A stretch of DNA of 24,139 nucleotides from Sphingomonadaceae bacterium (GTDB taxonomy: Bacteria > Pseudomonadota > Alphaproteobacteria > Sphingomonadales > Sphingomonadaceae): NCBI GenBank assembly GCA_019239785.1, contig JAFAZM010000300.1, positions 1 through 24,139 on the forward strand, given 5' to 3'. The number at the start of each line of letters is the position of its first letter. Within the stretch, counting starts at the first letter, position 1. Of this stretch, positions 7,323 through 12,918 are shown one piece after another. The notes beneath the pieces are model-generated. The model was given only the letters and a program-made list of their open reading frames with translations. It was not told the origin of the DNA and made no database searches. A program made the position numbers and the translations under genes.

Positions 7323-7363
7323 CTAGAGGGGTTGTTCTGATTGGATCAGATCAACCCCTCTAG
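7323..7363. repeat. 41-bp near-perfect palindrome in a divergent intergenic region
   Basis: CTAGAGGGGTTG (7323-7334) pairs with CAACCCCTCTAG (7352-7363). Inside, TCTGAT (7336-7341) pairs with ATCAGA (7345-7350) around TGG, with one T/T mismatch between the two stems. It lies upstream of both flanking genes (minus gene starts 7304, plus gene starts 7533), so it is not placed as a terminator. A degenerate relative of one arm (GATCGACTAGAAATCGCTCTAA) lies at about 7405-7426. It resembles the short intergenic palindromes dispersed in many alphaproteobacterial genomes. Confidence 0.8.
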
Positions 7364-7433
7364 GCCTTTGCATTGCCGCGATTTCCGAGTCGTCAGACGA
7401 ATCGATCGACTAGAAATCGCTCTAAACCCCCGC

Positions 7434-7464
7434 TGAACGCGGCGTAGTTATGGGTTCATGCAAC
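7434..7464 (+). promoter_or_regulatory. Upstream element TGAAC-N15-GTTCA-TGCAAC (copy 2)
   Basis: TGAAC (7434-7438), a 15-base spacer containing GGCGTAGT, and GTTCA (7454-7458), then TGCAAC. It matches copy 1 at 5798-5828 in both half-sites, in the GGCGTAGT core of the spacer and in the trailing GCAAC. The GTTCA half-site starts 79 bases before the ATG at 7533 (78 in copy 1). Confidence 0.65.
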
Positions 7465-7482
7465 ATGGCATACACCATGTTC

Positions 7483-7511
7483 GTTCATCTGGAGACGTTC
7501 TTTTGATGAAC
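7483..7511 (+). promoter_or_regulatory. Leader inverted repeat GTTCATC-N15-GATGAAC
   Basis: Perfect 7-base arms at 7483-7489 and 7505-7511 with a 15-base spacer, ending 21 bases before the start codon at 7533. The half-sites repeat the GTTCA/TGAAC sequence of the upstream element with the same spacer length but in the opposite order. It may be a second binding site or an RNA hairpin in the leader. Copy 1 upstream of 5896 lacks it. Confidence 0.45.
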
Positions 7512-7532
7512 GCCGAATATGGGAGAGATGTC

Positions 7533-7814
7533 ATGCGTAATCTGATCCTTGCGGCCGCCATGGGCGCGACCGCGCTTCCGGCCGGCGCCGCGAGCGCCCA
7601 ATATTATGGCGGCGGCTGGGGCGGCGGCAACGACCGCGTCCGTCACGAGCAGCGCGAATGCCAGCGCGAGCTGCGGCATGCCCGCAACCGCTGGGAATAT
7701 GAGCGCGAGCTGCGCGAATGCCGGCGCGAGATCATGCGAGCCCGCTATCGCGACTATGACCGCGGCGATGATCGCTACGGCCGCTACCGGGACCGGGACC
7801 GCTACGGCTACTAA
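7533..7814 (+). CDS. Small secreted Arg/Tyr-rich protein with C-X19-C motif
   Basis: 93 residues. Signal peptide 1-22 (MRNLILAAAMGATALPAGAA, then SAQYY). The mature protein has a basic helical block with two cysteines 20 residues apart (CQRELRHARNRWEYERELREC) and a low-complexity tail of Arg, Asp and Tyr (RYRDYDRGDDRYGRYRDRDR). The reading frame is open from 7458, but the ATG at 7533 is chosen because GGGAGAG precedes it and it begins a signal peptide almost identical to that of the 5896 gene. Related to that gene in the signal peptide, QYY start and cysteine block; the glycine zipper is absent. Function unknown; an envelope role is inferred from export only. Confidence 0.82.
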   Translation: MRNLILAAAMGATALPAGAASAQYYGGGWGGGNDRVRHEQRECQRELRHARNRWEYERELRECRREIMRARYRDYDRGDDRYGRYRDRDRYGY

Positions 7815-7824
7815 GCGGCTGCTC

Positions 7825-7845
7825 CGCGCCGGGCGTTACGGCGCG
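7825..7845 (+). terminator. Possible stem-loop after the small secreted gene
   Basis: CGCGCCG (7825-7831) pairs with CGGCGCG (7839-7845) around a seven-base loop, 10 bases after the stop codon. There is no T run behind it, so it may only stabilise the transcript end or be a weak terminator. Confidence 0.35.
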
Positions 7846-7916
7846 ATAATGGTTGACTCGGCCGGCCCTTGCGGCGGAACATCCCTGTTCGGCTCAGGTC
7901 ACAGGGGGACGCAGCG

Positions 7917-8483
7917 ATGGCCGGCTTTCTTTCCAAACTGAATCTCGGGCGGATCGCCAAGGTGATCGCGCTCCTGCTCTTCGTCCTGCCGTGGGTCACC
8001 GTGTCCTGCGCGGACCAGACCTTCGTCTCGATGACCGGCCTGGACCTCGCCACCGGCCATGTCACGATGGCGGCCGCGCCGATGGGCGGCCCGAGCCTGA
8101 CCGCGCCGACCGAGCATCCCAACCTCTTCGTCGACCTCGCCGCCCTGCTGATCGTCGCCGGGCTCGTCCTCACTTTCGTCCTCAAGGGGGCGAAGGGCGC
8201 GATGGCCGCCGCCGGCTGCGCCGCCTTGGCCGCGCTCCTGCTCGCTTATACGATGTTCGTCGAGATCCAGGCGAAGGCGCGCGCCGATGCCGCCGCCAGC
8301 GCCGGCGGCAGCGGCGGCGGCGCGCCGCCGCCCGAGCAGCTCGCCGAGCTGATCAGGGTCAACATCCAGATCGGCTTCTACCTCTGCCTCGCCGCTCTGG
8401 TCGCGGCGGTGATCCTCGACGTCCTCGCGATGAAGGAAAGCGCGCCGCCGGCGGTCGCAGCGTCGCCCCCGCCCGGCGGCTGA
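7917..8483 (+). CDS. Multi-pass membrane protein of unknown function
   Basis: 188 residues from the chosen ATG, which has GGGGGA 8 bases upstream; the frame is open from 7869 but the extra residues have no membrane or signal character. Four hydrophobic segments: about 11-29 (AKVIALLLFVLPWVTVSC), 70-88 (FVDLAALLIVAGLVLTFVL), 94-113 (AAAGCAALAALLLAYTMFVE) and 146-166 (IGFYLCLAALVAAVILDVLA). Between 30 and 69 is a likely periplasmic loop; a Gly/Ala/Pro-rich loop at 125-138 precedes the last segment, and the tail is proline-rich. I recognise no family. Codon use matches the chromosome. Confidence 0.7.
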   Translation: MAGFLSKLNLGRIAKVIALLLFVLPWVTVSCADQTFVSMTGLDLATGHVTMAAAPMGGPSLTAPTEHPNLFVDLAALLIVAGLVLTFVLKGAKGAMAAAGCAALAALLLAYTMFVEIQAKARADAAASAGGSGGGAPPPEQLAELIRVNIQIGFYLCLAALVAAVILDVLAMKESAPPAVAASPPPGG

Positions 8484-8501
8484 CGGCTTGACCGGACGCC
8501 T

Positions 8502-8531
8502 CCAGGTGTATTAGATGGATAAGGCACCTGG
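8502..8531 (+). promoter_or_regulatory. Inverted repeat CCAGGTG-N16-CACCTGG before the NTF2-like gene
   Basis: Perfect 7-base arms at 8502-8508 and 8525-8531. The right arm runs into the GGGGGA Shine-Dalgarno of the gene starting at 8541, so an RNA hairpin could partly hide it; equally it could be a protein-binding site on DNA. Neither is shown. Confidence 0.4.
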
Positions 8532-8540
8532 GGGACCGAC

Positions 8541-9020
8541 ATGCTGCTCGCCGCCGCCCTGGCCCTGGCCGAACCCGCCGCCCTTCCGGAAGGCGCGGCG
8601 CTGACCGAAGCGGTGCGCGCCCGCGACGCCGAGCTGTTCGCGCTCGTCTTCGAAGGCTGCGATCCGGACCGGCTGCGCGCGATGATCACACCGGATTTCG
8701 AGATGTATCACGACCGCGACGGCGTCGTCGCCCGCAATGCGGAGGCGTTCGTCGCCGATTATGCGCGTGACTGCGCGGCGCAACGGGCGCCCGATGCCTG
8801 GCGTTCACGCCGCGCTTTGGTGGAGGGCAGCCTCAACGTCCACCCGGTGCCGCATTACGGCGCGATGGAGGAGGGCGTCCATGTCTTCTACGAACGCCGC
8901 GGCAACGGCCCCGAGAGGCTCGCCGGCCGCGCCCGTTTCTTCCATTTATGGACCCTGGCCCCCGATGGCTGGCGGCTGGCCCGGGTGTTCAGCTATGCGC
9001 ACGAGGCGCTGAACGAGTAG
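8541..9020 (+). CDS. NTF2-like (DUF4440-type) protein
   Basis: 159 residues. A short hydrophobic N-terminus (MLLAAALALAEPA) may be a minimal signal peptide. The body fits the DUF4440/SnoaL-like NTF2 fold: an initial helix RARDAELFALVFEGCDPDRLRAM, then ITPDFEMYHDRDGVVARNAEAF, later HYGAMEEGVHVFYERRG and the closing strands ARFFHLWTLAPDGWRLARVFSY. Family knowledge: these cone-shaped folds bind small ligands or act as enzymes; function is not predictable here. GGGGGA lies 6 bases before the ATG. The stop codon is followed at once by a G-tract repeat. Confidence 0.8.
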   Translation: MLLAAALALAEPAALPEGAALTEAVRARDAELFALVFEGCDPDRLRAMITPDFEMYHDRDGVVARNAEAFVADYARDCAAQRAPDAWRSRRALVEGSLNVHPVPHYGAMEEGVHVFYERRGNGPERLAGRARFFHLWTLAPDGWRLARVFSYAHEALNE

Positions 9021-9081
9021 GGGGATTGGGTTTTAGGGATTGGGGATTGGGGTGCGTCAGAGCCTAACCCCTAACCCCCAA
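9021..9081. repeat. G-tract palindromic repeat (TTAGGG/GGGATT-like) at a convergent junction
   Basis: Starting at the base after the upstream stop, the plus strand has five runs of three or more G (9021-9024, 9028-9030, 9036-9038, 9042-9045, 9049-9052) separated by ATT or TTTTA. The pattern meets the usual G-quadruplex rule. After a short spacer, 9063-9080 reads the inverse, CTAACCCCTAACCCCCA, making a loose palindrome. The inverse part encodes the last residues of the minus-strand cytidylyltransferase-like gene. Confidence 0.7.
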
Positions 9082-9773
9082 TGCTCCGCCTTGGCCAGGG
9101 CCGCCGCATCGTCGACGTCGAGCCAGCGGGCGCCGCCGATCTCGACCGTCGCCGCCTTCCCTTCGCGAGCGAGGCGCTGGACGCCGTCGGAGAGACTGCC
9201 GGCCGCCCCTTCCGAAACCGCCGCCCGGATCGCCTCGGTCAGCGCCGGCGTGGCCCGGAACAGGCCGGTGTCGATCGCGTCGAACCGCGCCAGCGTCTTG
9301 CCGATCGCAAGGATCGCGCCGTCGGGACCGAGCGCCACCTTGGTGGCATCGTCCATGTCGAGCAGCGGATTGGCGAGGTCGCGGTCGACCGCGAGGGTGA
9401 GAGCGGCTGCGGGCGCGGCGAGGAGCAGACGGACGATCGCCGGGTCGAACAGATGGTCCGCCATCGTCAGCAGATAATCGTCCTCGATCACCCCCGCGCC
9501 GGCGAGCACCGAATGGCCGTTGGGCCGGTCCCAGTCGGCGATGCGCACCGGCGCGATCGGCAGTTCCAGCCGATCCGAAAGGTCCGCGAGGAAGGCTTCG
9601 AGCCGCTCCGCCTCATGCCCGGTGACCACAGTGAACGCGGTGGCGCCGCCCGCGGCGGCGGCGCGCACGACATGCTCGATCAGCGGCACGCCGCCGACCG
9701 GAGTCAGCGGCTTGGAGGGCGAGACGTCCCGCAGCCGGCTGCCATGGCCGGCTGCGATGATCAGGCAGTTCAT
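9057..9773 (-). CDS. COG1213-type sugar-phosphate nucleotidyltransferase, probable CTP:inositol-1-phosphate cytidylyltransferase
   Basis: 238 residues, GT-A-like nucleotidyltransferase. Seen: nucleotide loop IIAAGHGSRL (5-14) with Lys21 in SKPLTPVGG, RPNGHSVL (83-90), the metal-binding MADH (104-107), DDATKV (141-146), IGKTL (157-161) and DAIDTGLF (165-172). These match the cytidylyltransferase domain that makes CDP-inositol in di-inositol-phosphate producers. The gene overlaps ino1 as ATGA, so the two are translationally coupled, which supports inositol-phosphate as substrate. An N-acetyl-hexosamine or choline-type substrate is less likely. Odd: the last residues (HWGLGVRL) are encoded by the inverse arm of a G-tract repeat, suggesting the original C-terminus was replaced or extended. 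Confidence 0.82.
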   Translation of the reverse strand: MNCLIIAAGHGSRLRDVSPSKPLTPVGGVPLIEHVVRAAAAGGATAFTVVTGHEAERLEAFLADLSDRLELPIAPVRIADWDRPNGHSVLAGAGVIEDDYLLTMADHLFDPAIVRLLLAAPAAALTLAVDRDLANPLLDMDDATKVALGPDGAILAIGKTLARFDAIDTGLFRATPALTEAIRAAVSEGAAGSLSDGVQRLAREGKAATVEIGGARWLDVDDAAALAKAEHWGLGVRL

Positions 9774-10870
9774 TCCGCGGCGAGGGCTTCGCCGGCGATG
9801 AATTCCTCGGTGAGCTGGTGGGCGACGTCGTCGCTGAACTGCTGCGGGGGATGCTTGCAGAAGAAGGCGGACGGACCGGTCAGCACGCCGCCGATGCCGC
9901 GGTCCAGCGCCACCTTGCAGCAGCGGATCGCATCGACCACCACCGCCGCCGAGTTCGGGCTGTCCTCGACGCTGAGCCGAAGCTCCAGGTTCATCGGCAC
10001 CTCGCCGAACAGATTGCCCTCGGCGCGCAGGAAGCAGAGCTTGTTGTCGTTGAGCCAGGGGATATAGTCCGACGGTCCGATATGGATGTCCTCGGCCTCG
10101 AGGCGATCGACCAAAGCGGACTGCACCGCCTCGGTCTTCGATTCCTTCTTCGAGGCGAGCCGGCTGCGGTCCAGCATGTTCATGAAGTCGGTATTGCCGC
10201 CGGTGTTGAGCTGATAGGTGCGGGTCATCTGCACGCCGCGGGCCCGGAACAGGCTCGACAGCACGCGGTGGACGATGGTCGCGCCGAGCTGCGCCTTGAT
10301 GTCGTCGCCGACGATCGGGATGTTCTTGTCGCGGAAGCGCTTCTCCCATTGCGGGTTGGAGGCGATGAATACCGGCATGCAGTTCACCACCGCGACGCCC
10401 GCCTTCAGCGCGCATTCCATGTAGAAGCGGGTCGCCTCCTCCGAGCCGACCGGGAGATAATTGACCAGCACCTCGGCGCCGGTTTCCCTCAGCGCCGCGA
10501 CGACCTCCTCCTCGCTCGCCTCCGGCAGGTCGGCGCGCTCGAAGCCACGCTCGCCATATTCGGCCATGTGCGGCGCCATGCCGTCGAGCACCCGGCCCAT
10601 CCGGACGGTCACGCCGGTATGGGGGATTTCGCTCTGGAATACCGCGGTGCAATTGGGCTTGGCGAAGATCGCCTCGCCGAGGTCGAGCCCCACCTTGCGG
10701 GCGTCCGTGTCGAAGGCGGCGACGAACTCGATGTCGGCGAGCGCATAGCCGCCCAGCCGCTCGTGCATCAGCCCCTCGGGCGCCTTGCGGCCCGCATAGA
10801 AATAGCGCCCCTGCACCAGGGAGCTTGCGCAATTGCCGACGCCGACCAGCGCCACCTTGATCTTGTTCAT
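9770..10870 (-). CDS. ino1: Inositol-1-phosphate synthase (Ino1)
   Basis: 366 residues, prokaryotic-size member. Converts glucose-6-phosphate to myo-inositol-phosphate using NAD. Seen: the NAD-binding VALVGVGNCASSLVQG (6-21), GDDIKAQLGAT (188-198), the family signature NTGGNTDFMNM (222-232) and the lysine-rich SKKESKTEAV (240-249) that holds the catalytic lysines. Start ATG has GGAGAA 3-4 bases upstream. It follows the CDP-alcohol phosphotransferase gene by 78 bases on the same strand. A TTGACT at 10946-10941 (minus) could be a -35 for a promoter in that gap, but I see no good -10. Its stop overlaps the start of the cytidylyltransferase-like gene. Confidence 0.95.
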   Translation of the reverse strand: MNKIKVALVGVGNCASSLVQGRYFYAGRKAPEGLMHERLGGYALADIEFVAAFDTDARKVGLDLGEAIFAKPNCTAVFQSEIPHTGVTVRMGRVLDGMAPHMAEYGERGFERADLPEASEEEVVAALRETGAEVLVNYLPVGSEEATRFYMECALKAGVAVVNCMPVFIASNPQWEKRFRDKNIPIVGDDIKAQLGATIVHRVLSSLFRARGVQMTRTYQLNTGGNTDFMNMLDRSRLASKKESKTEAVQSALVDRLEAEDIHIGPSDYIPWLNDNKLCFLRAEGNLFGEVPMNLELRLSVEDSPNSAAVVVDAIRCCKVALDRGIGGVLTGPSAFFCKHPPQQFSDDVAHQLTEEFIAGEALAAE

Positions 10871-10948
10871 AATTCTCCGGTCATCTCTGGCCGGGCTTGG
10901 CGCCGGCGCGCCGTCATACGCTCGTCACAAAGCGGGGGGAAGTCAAGA

Positions 10949-11950
10949 CTACGCCGTGTCCCGAAACGCCTCGCTCGCCCAGGGCAGGACGAGGGTGGCG
11001 AACACGTAGAGCATCCATACGGTTCCGACCAGCGCGCCGATCAGCAGCGCCTGTTGCGCGAGCCCGGCGATGATCAGGATCATGAACAGGAACGCGTAGC
11101 AATCGCGGCTGGTGAGCGCCTGCATCACCCGGAAAACGAGATCGAAGGGCCCGCGGACGTGGCGCGCGCGCTTGAGCAGATCGAAGCTGAGCGGCGCGCC
11201 GCCGGCGCGGCTGCGCATGCCGACGAGCAGGCCGCCGACCACCATGATCGCCAGCGACCAGAGGCCCGCCCAGAGCACGACCGGCGGCCCGTGCCGGCCC
11301 AGGTGGACGGTGAGGCCGAGCAGGAACAGGAAGTTGGTCATCATGTCGACGGCGCTGTCCAGGGTGGCGCCGAGCGCGCTGGTGCGGAAGGTCGCCCGGG
11401 CCATCTCGCCGTCCACGCCGTCGATCACCGACGCGGTCTGGAACAGGATCGCGCCGAGGATCAGCCCCGGCTTCCCGCCGGCGAGCATCCCCCAGAGCAG
11501 GATGAAGGCGAACAAGGCCGAGGCGATGGTCGCATGGATCGGCCGCGCCGCCGGGATCGCCAGCAGCGCTCGCGTGATGCGCTGGGAGATCGGCCGGTTC
11601 AGGTGGCGCGAGACGATGCCGTCGCCCGGCTTGGCGGTGCCGCGCAGGATCGTCGTCACGTCCATCGCCGGCGGCGGCAGCTTCTCGAGCTCCGGCGGCG
11701 CCCCGGCCGGCGCGACGACATGGACCGCGCTCGCACCCCGCAGCCGGGCGATGTCGGCGAGCGTCGCCGGTGCGAGCGGCCGTTCGTCGCCGATGATCAG
11801 CCAGGTTTCGCGAACGCCCGCCTCCGCCAAGCCATGCACCGCGCGCGCCGCGGCCGCGACTCCGGCGATGCGCCGGTCCGCCTCCCGCGCGGCGGCGAAA
11901 GCGATTGCGCGATGCCGGTCGCCTTCCTCCACTGATTTTTCGCCTTCCAT
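10949..11950 (-). CDS. CDP-alcohol phosphotransferase with degenerate nucleotidyltransferase-like N-domain (DIPP synthase-like)
   Basis: 333 residues from the chosen start. The C-terminal membrane domain has the full catalytic signature D-G-x-x-D-G-x-x-A-R-x8-G-x3-D-x3-D (residues 177-202: DGVDGEMAR...G...D...D), with about six hydrophobic segments. Before it lies SRHLNRPIS (114-122), a segment I associate with the transferase half of bifunctional inositol-phosphate cytidylyltransferase/di-inositol-phosphate-phosphate synthases. Residues 27-100 (RIAGVAAAARAVHGLAEAGV, then WLIIGD) look like the middle of a nucleotidyltransferase fold without its GxGxR loop. The ATG at 11950 is chosen over the longer frame (to 11995) because AAGGAG lies 8 bases upstream. 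Inferred reaction: transfer of inositol phosphate from CDP-inositol, or a phosphatidyl group onto inositol phosphate; the acceptor is unknown. Confidence 0.82.
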   Translation of the reverse strand: MEGEKSVEEGDRHRAIAFAAAREADRRIAGVAAAARAVHGLAEAGVRETWLIIGDERPLAPATLADIARLRGASAVHVVAPAGAPPELEKLPPPAMDVTTILRGTAKPGDGIVSRHLNRPISQRITRALLAIPAARPIHATIASALFAFILLWGMLAGGKPGLILGAILFQTASVIDGVDGEMARATFRTSALGATLDSAVDMMTNFLFLLGLTVHLGRHGPPVVLWAGLWSLAIMVVGGLLVGMRSRAGGAPLSFDLLKRARHVRGPFDLVFRVMQALTSRDCYAFLFMILIIAGLAQQALLIGALVGTVWMLYVFATLVLPWASEAFRDTA

Positions 11951-12013
11951 CGGGCCGCTCCTTACCCCAAGAACGCCCCGGGAAGTCACATCCATCAGGA
12001 AAGAGGCGGAAGA

Positions 12014-12916
12014 ATGGCATCAGCAGGCGCAGGCGAAATATTGCCGCGCACCCGGCCGAAGGAGCTGGAGGACCCGCTGAACCTGTTCGTCTACCATCCG
12101 CTCGCGGCACGGCTGGCGGTCCTGCTCGTGCCCACCGGCGTCTCGCCGAATGCGGTGTCGCTGCTCAGCCTGGTCGCCCTGTGCTGCGCGACCTGGGCTT
12201 TCGTCGCGCTGGCCTGGCCGGTGAACGCGGCTGTCGGCCTCGCCTTCATGCTGGCCTGGCACGTCGTGGATGGGGCCGACGGCGACCTCGCCCGGATGAC
12301 CGGCCGCGCCTCGGCGACCGGGGAGCTGGTCGACGGCTTCTGCGACTATGTCGGCAATATCATCATGTATGTCGCCTTCGCGGCATTGCTCGATGACAGT
12401 CTCGGCGGCTGGGCCTGGGCGCTCGCGGTCGGCGCCGGCCTTTCCCACATCCTGCAGACCAACCATTCGGAGACTCAGCGCCGGCTCTATTGGTGGCGGG
12501 CCTATGGCGTGCCCTGGCTGCGCAGCGCCGCCGCCTCCGGCCAGAAGCTCATTCGCGGCGGCAGCTGGATCAATTGGCTGATCGGCTGGGGCGGCGTCCT
12601 CTATATCTGGCTCTCGAACCTGATGAGCCCCAGCGACAATCCGATCGACGCGGCGCTGGCGCGGGCCGCCGGTGAGCGGCGCGAGACCGAGCGGATGCGC
12701 GCGATGATCCGGCGGGCTTCACGCACCTCTTTGCTCCTGCAGAAGGCGCTCGGGGCCAACCCTAAGACCTTCGTCATCGCCGCCGCGATCGCCTGCGGCA
12801 GCCCGCTTTATTATTTCGTGGCGATGATCGGCCCGCTCAACCTGCTGCTGGTCGCCTCGATCGTCTACCACAAGAGGGTCGACGCCCGCCTGGCCGCCGC
12901 GCTCAGCCGAGGCTGA
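12014..12916 (+). CDS. Second CDP-alcohol phosphatidyltransferase-family protein
   Basis: 300 residues, integral membrane. Complete CDP-OH-P signature at 86-111 (DGADGDLAR, then G103, D107, D111). N-terminal DPLNLFVYHPLAARLAVLLVPTGVSPN is the usual amphipathic entry with a T-P-x-x-x-S/T-like segment (TGVSPNAVS). After the core (about 45-170) comes a charged loop (205-245) and two more hydrophobic segments. Family knowledge: such enzymes cleave the CDP-alcohol diphosphate and join a phosphoalcohol to an acceptor. It starts only 63 bases from the divergent homologue at 11950, with GAGGCGGAAGA right before the ATG. It ends overlapping, tail to tail, with a glycosyltransferase gene. Neighbourhood suggests a role in the same inositol-lipid or inositol-glycan route. 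Confidence 0.86.
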   Translation: MASAGAGEILPRTRPKELEDPLNLFVYHPLAARLAVLLVPTGVSPNAVSLLSLVALCCATWAFVALAWPVNAAVGLAFMLAWHVVDGADGDLARMTGRASATGELVDGFCDYVGNIIMYVAFAALLDDSLGGWAWALAVGAGLSHILQTNHSETQRRLYWWRAYGVPWLRSAAASGQKLIRGGSWINWLIGWGGVLYIWLSNLMSPSDNPIDAALARAAGERRETERMRAMIRRASRTSLLLQKALGANPKTFVIAAAIACGSPLYYFVAMIGPLNLLLVASIVYHKRVDARLAAALSRG

Positions 12917-12918
12917 GC
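12901..12918. other. Palindrome spanning the overlapping stop codons of convergent genes
   Basis: GCTCAGC (12901-12907) and GCTGAGC (12912-12918) pair around CGAG. Both stop codons (minus TGA 12903-12905, plus TGA 12914-12916) lie inside the palindrome. It could form a hairpin at the 3' end of both transcripts, but there is no T run, so terminator function is only possible. Confidence 0.5.

Noticed and set aside
9057..10832. Single 591-codon minus-strand frame covering ino1 and the nucleotidyltransferase
   Set aside because: Its first part is an out-of-frame reading of ino1. Only the last 238 codons are a real protein, with its own ATG overlapping the ino1 stop.
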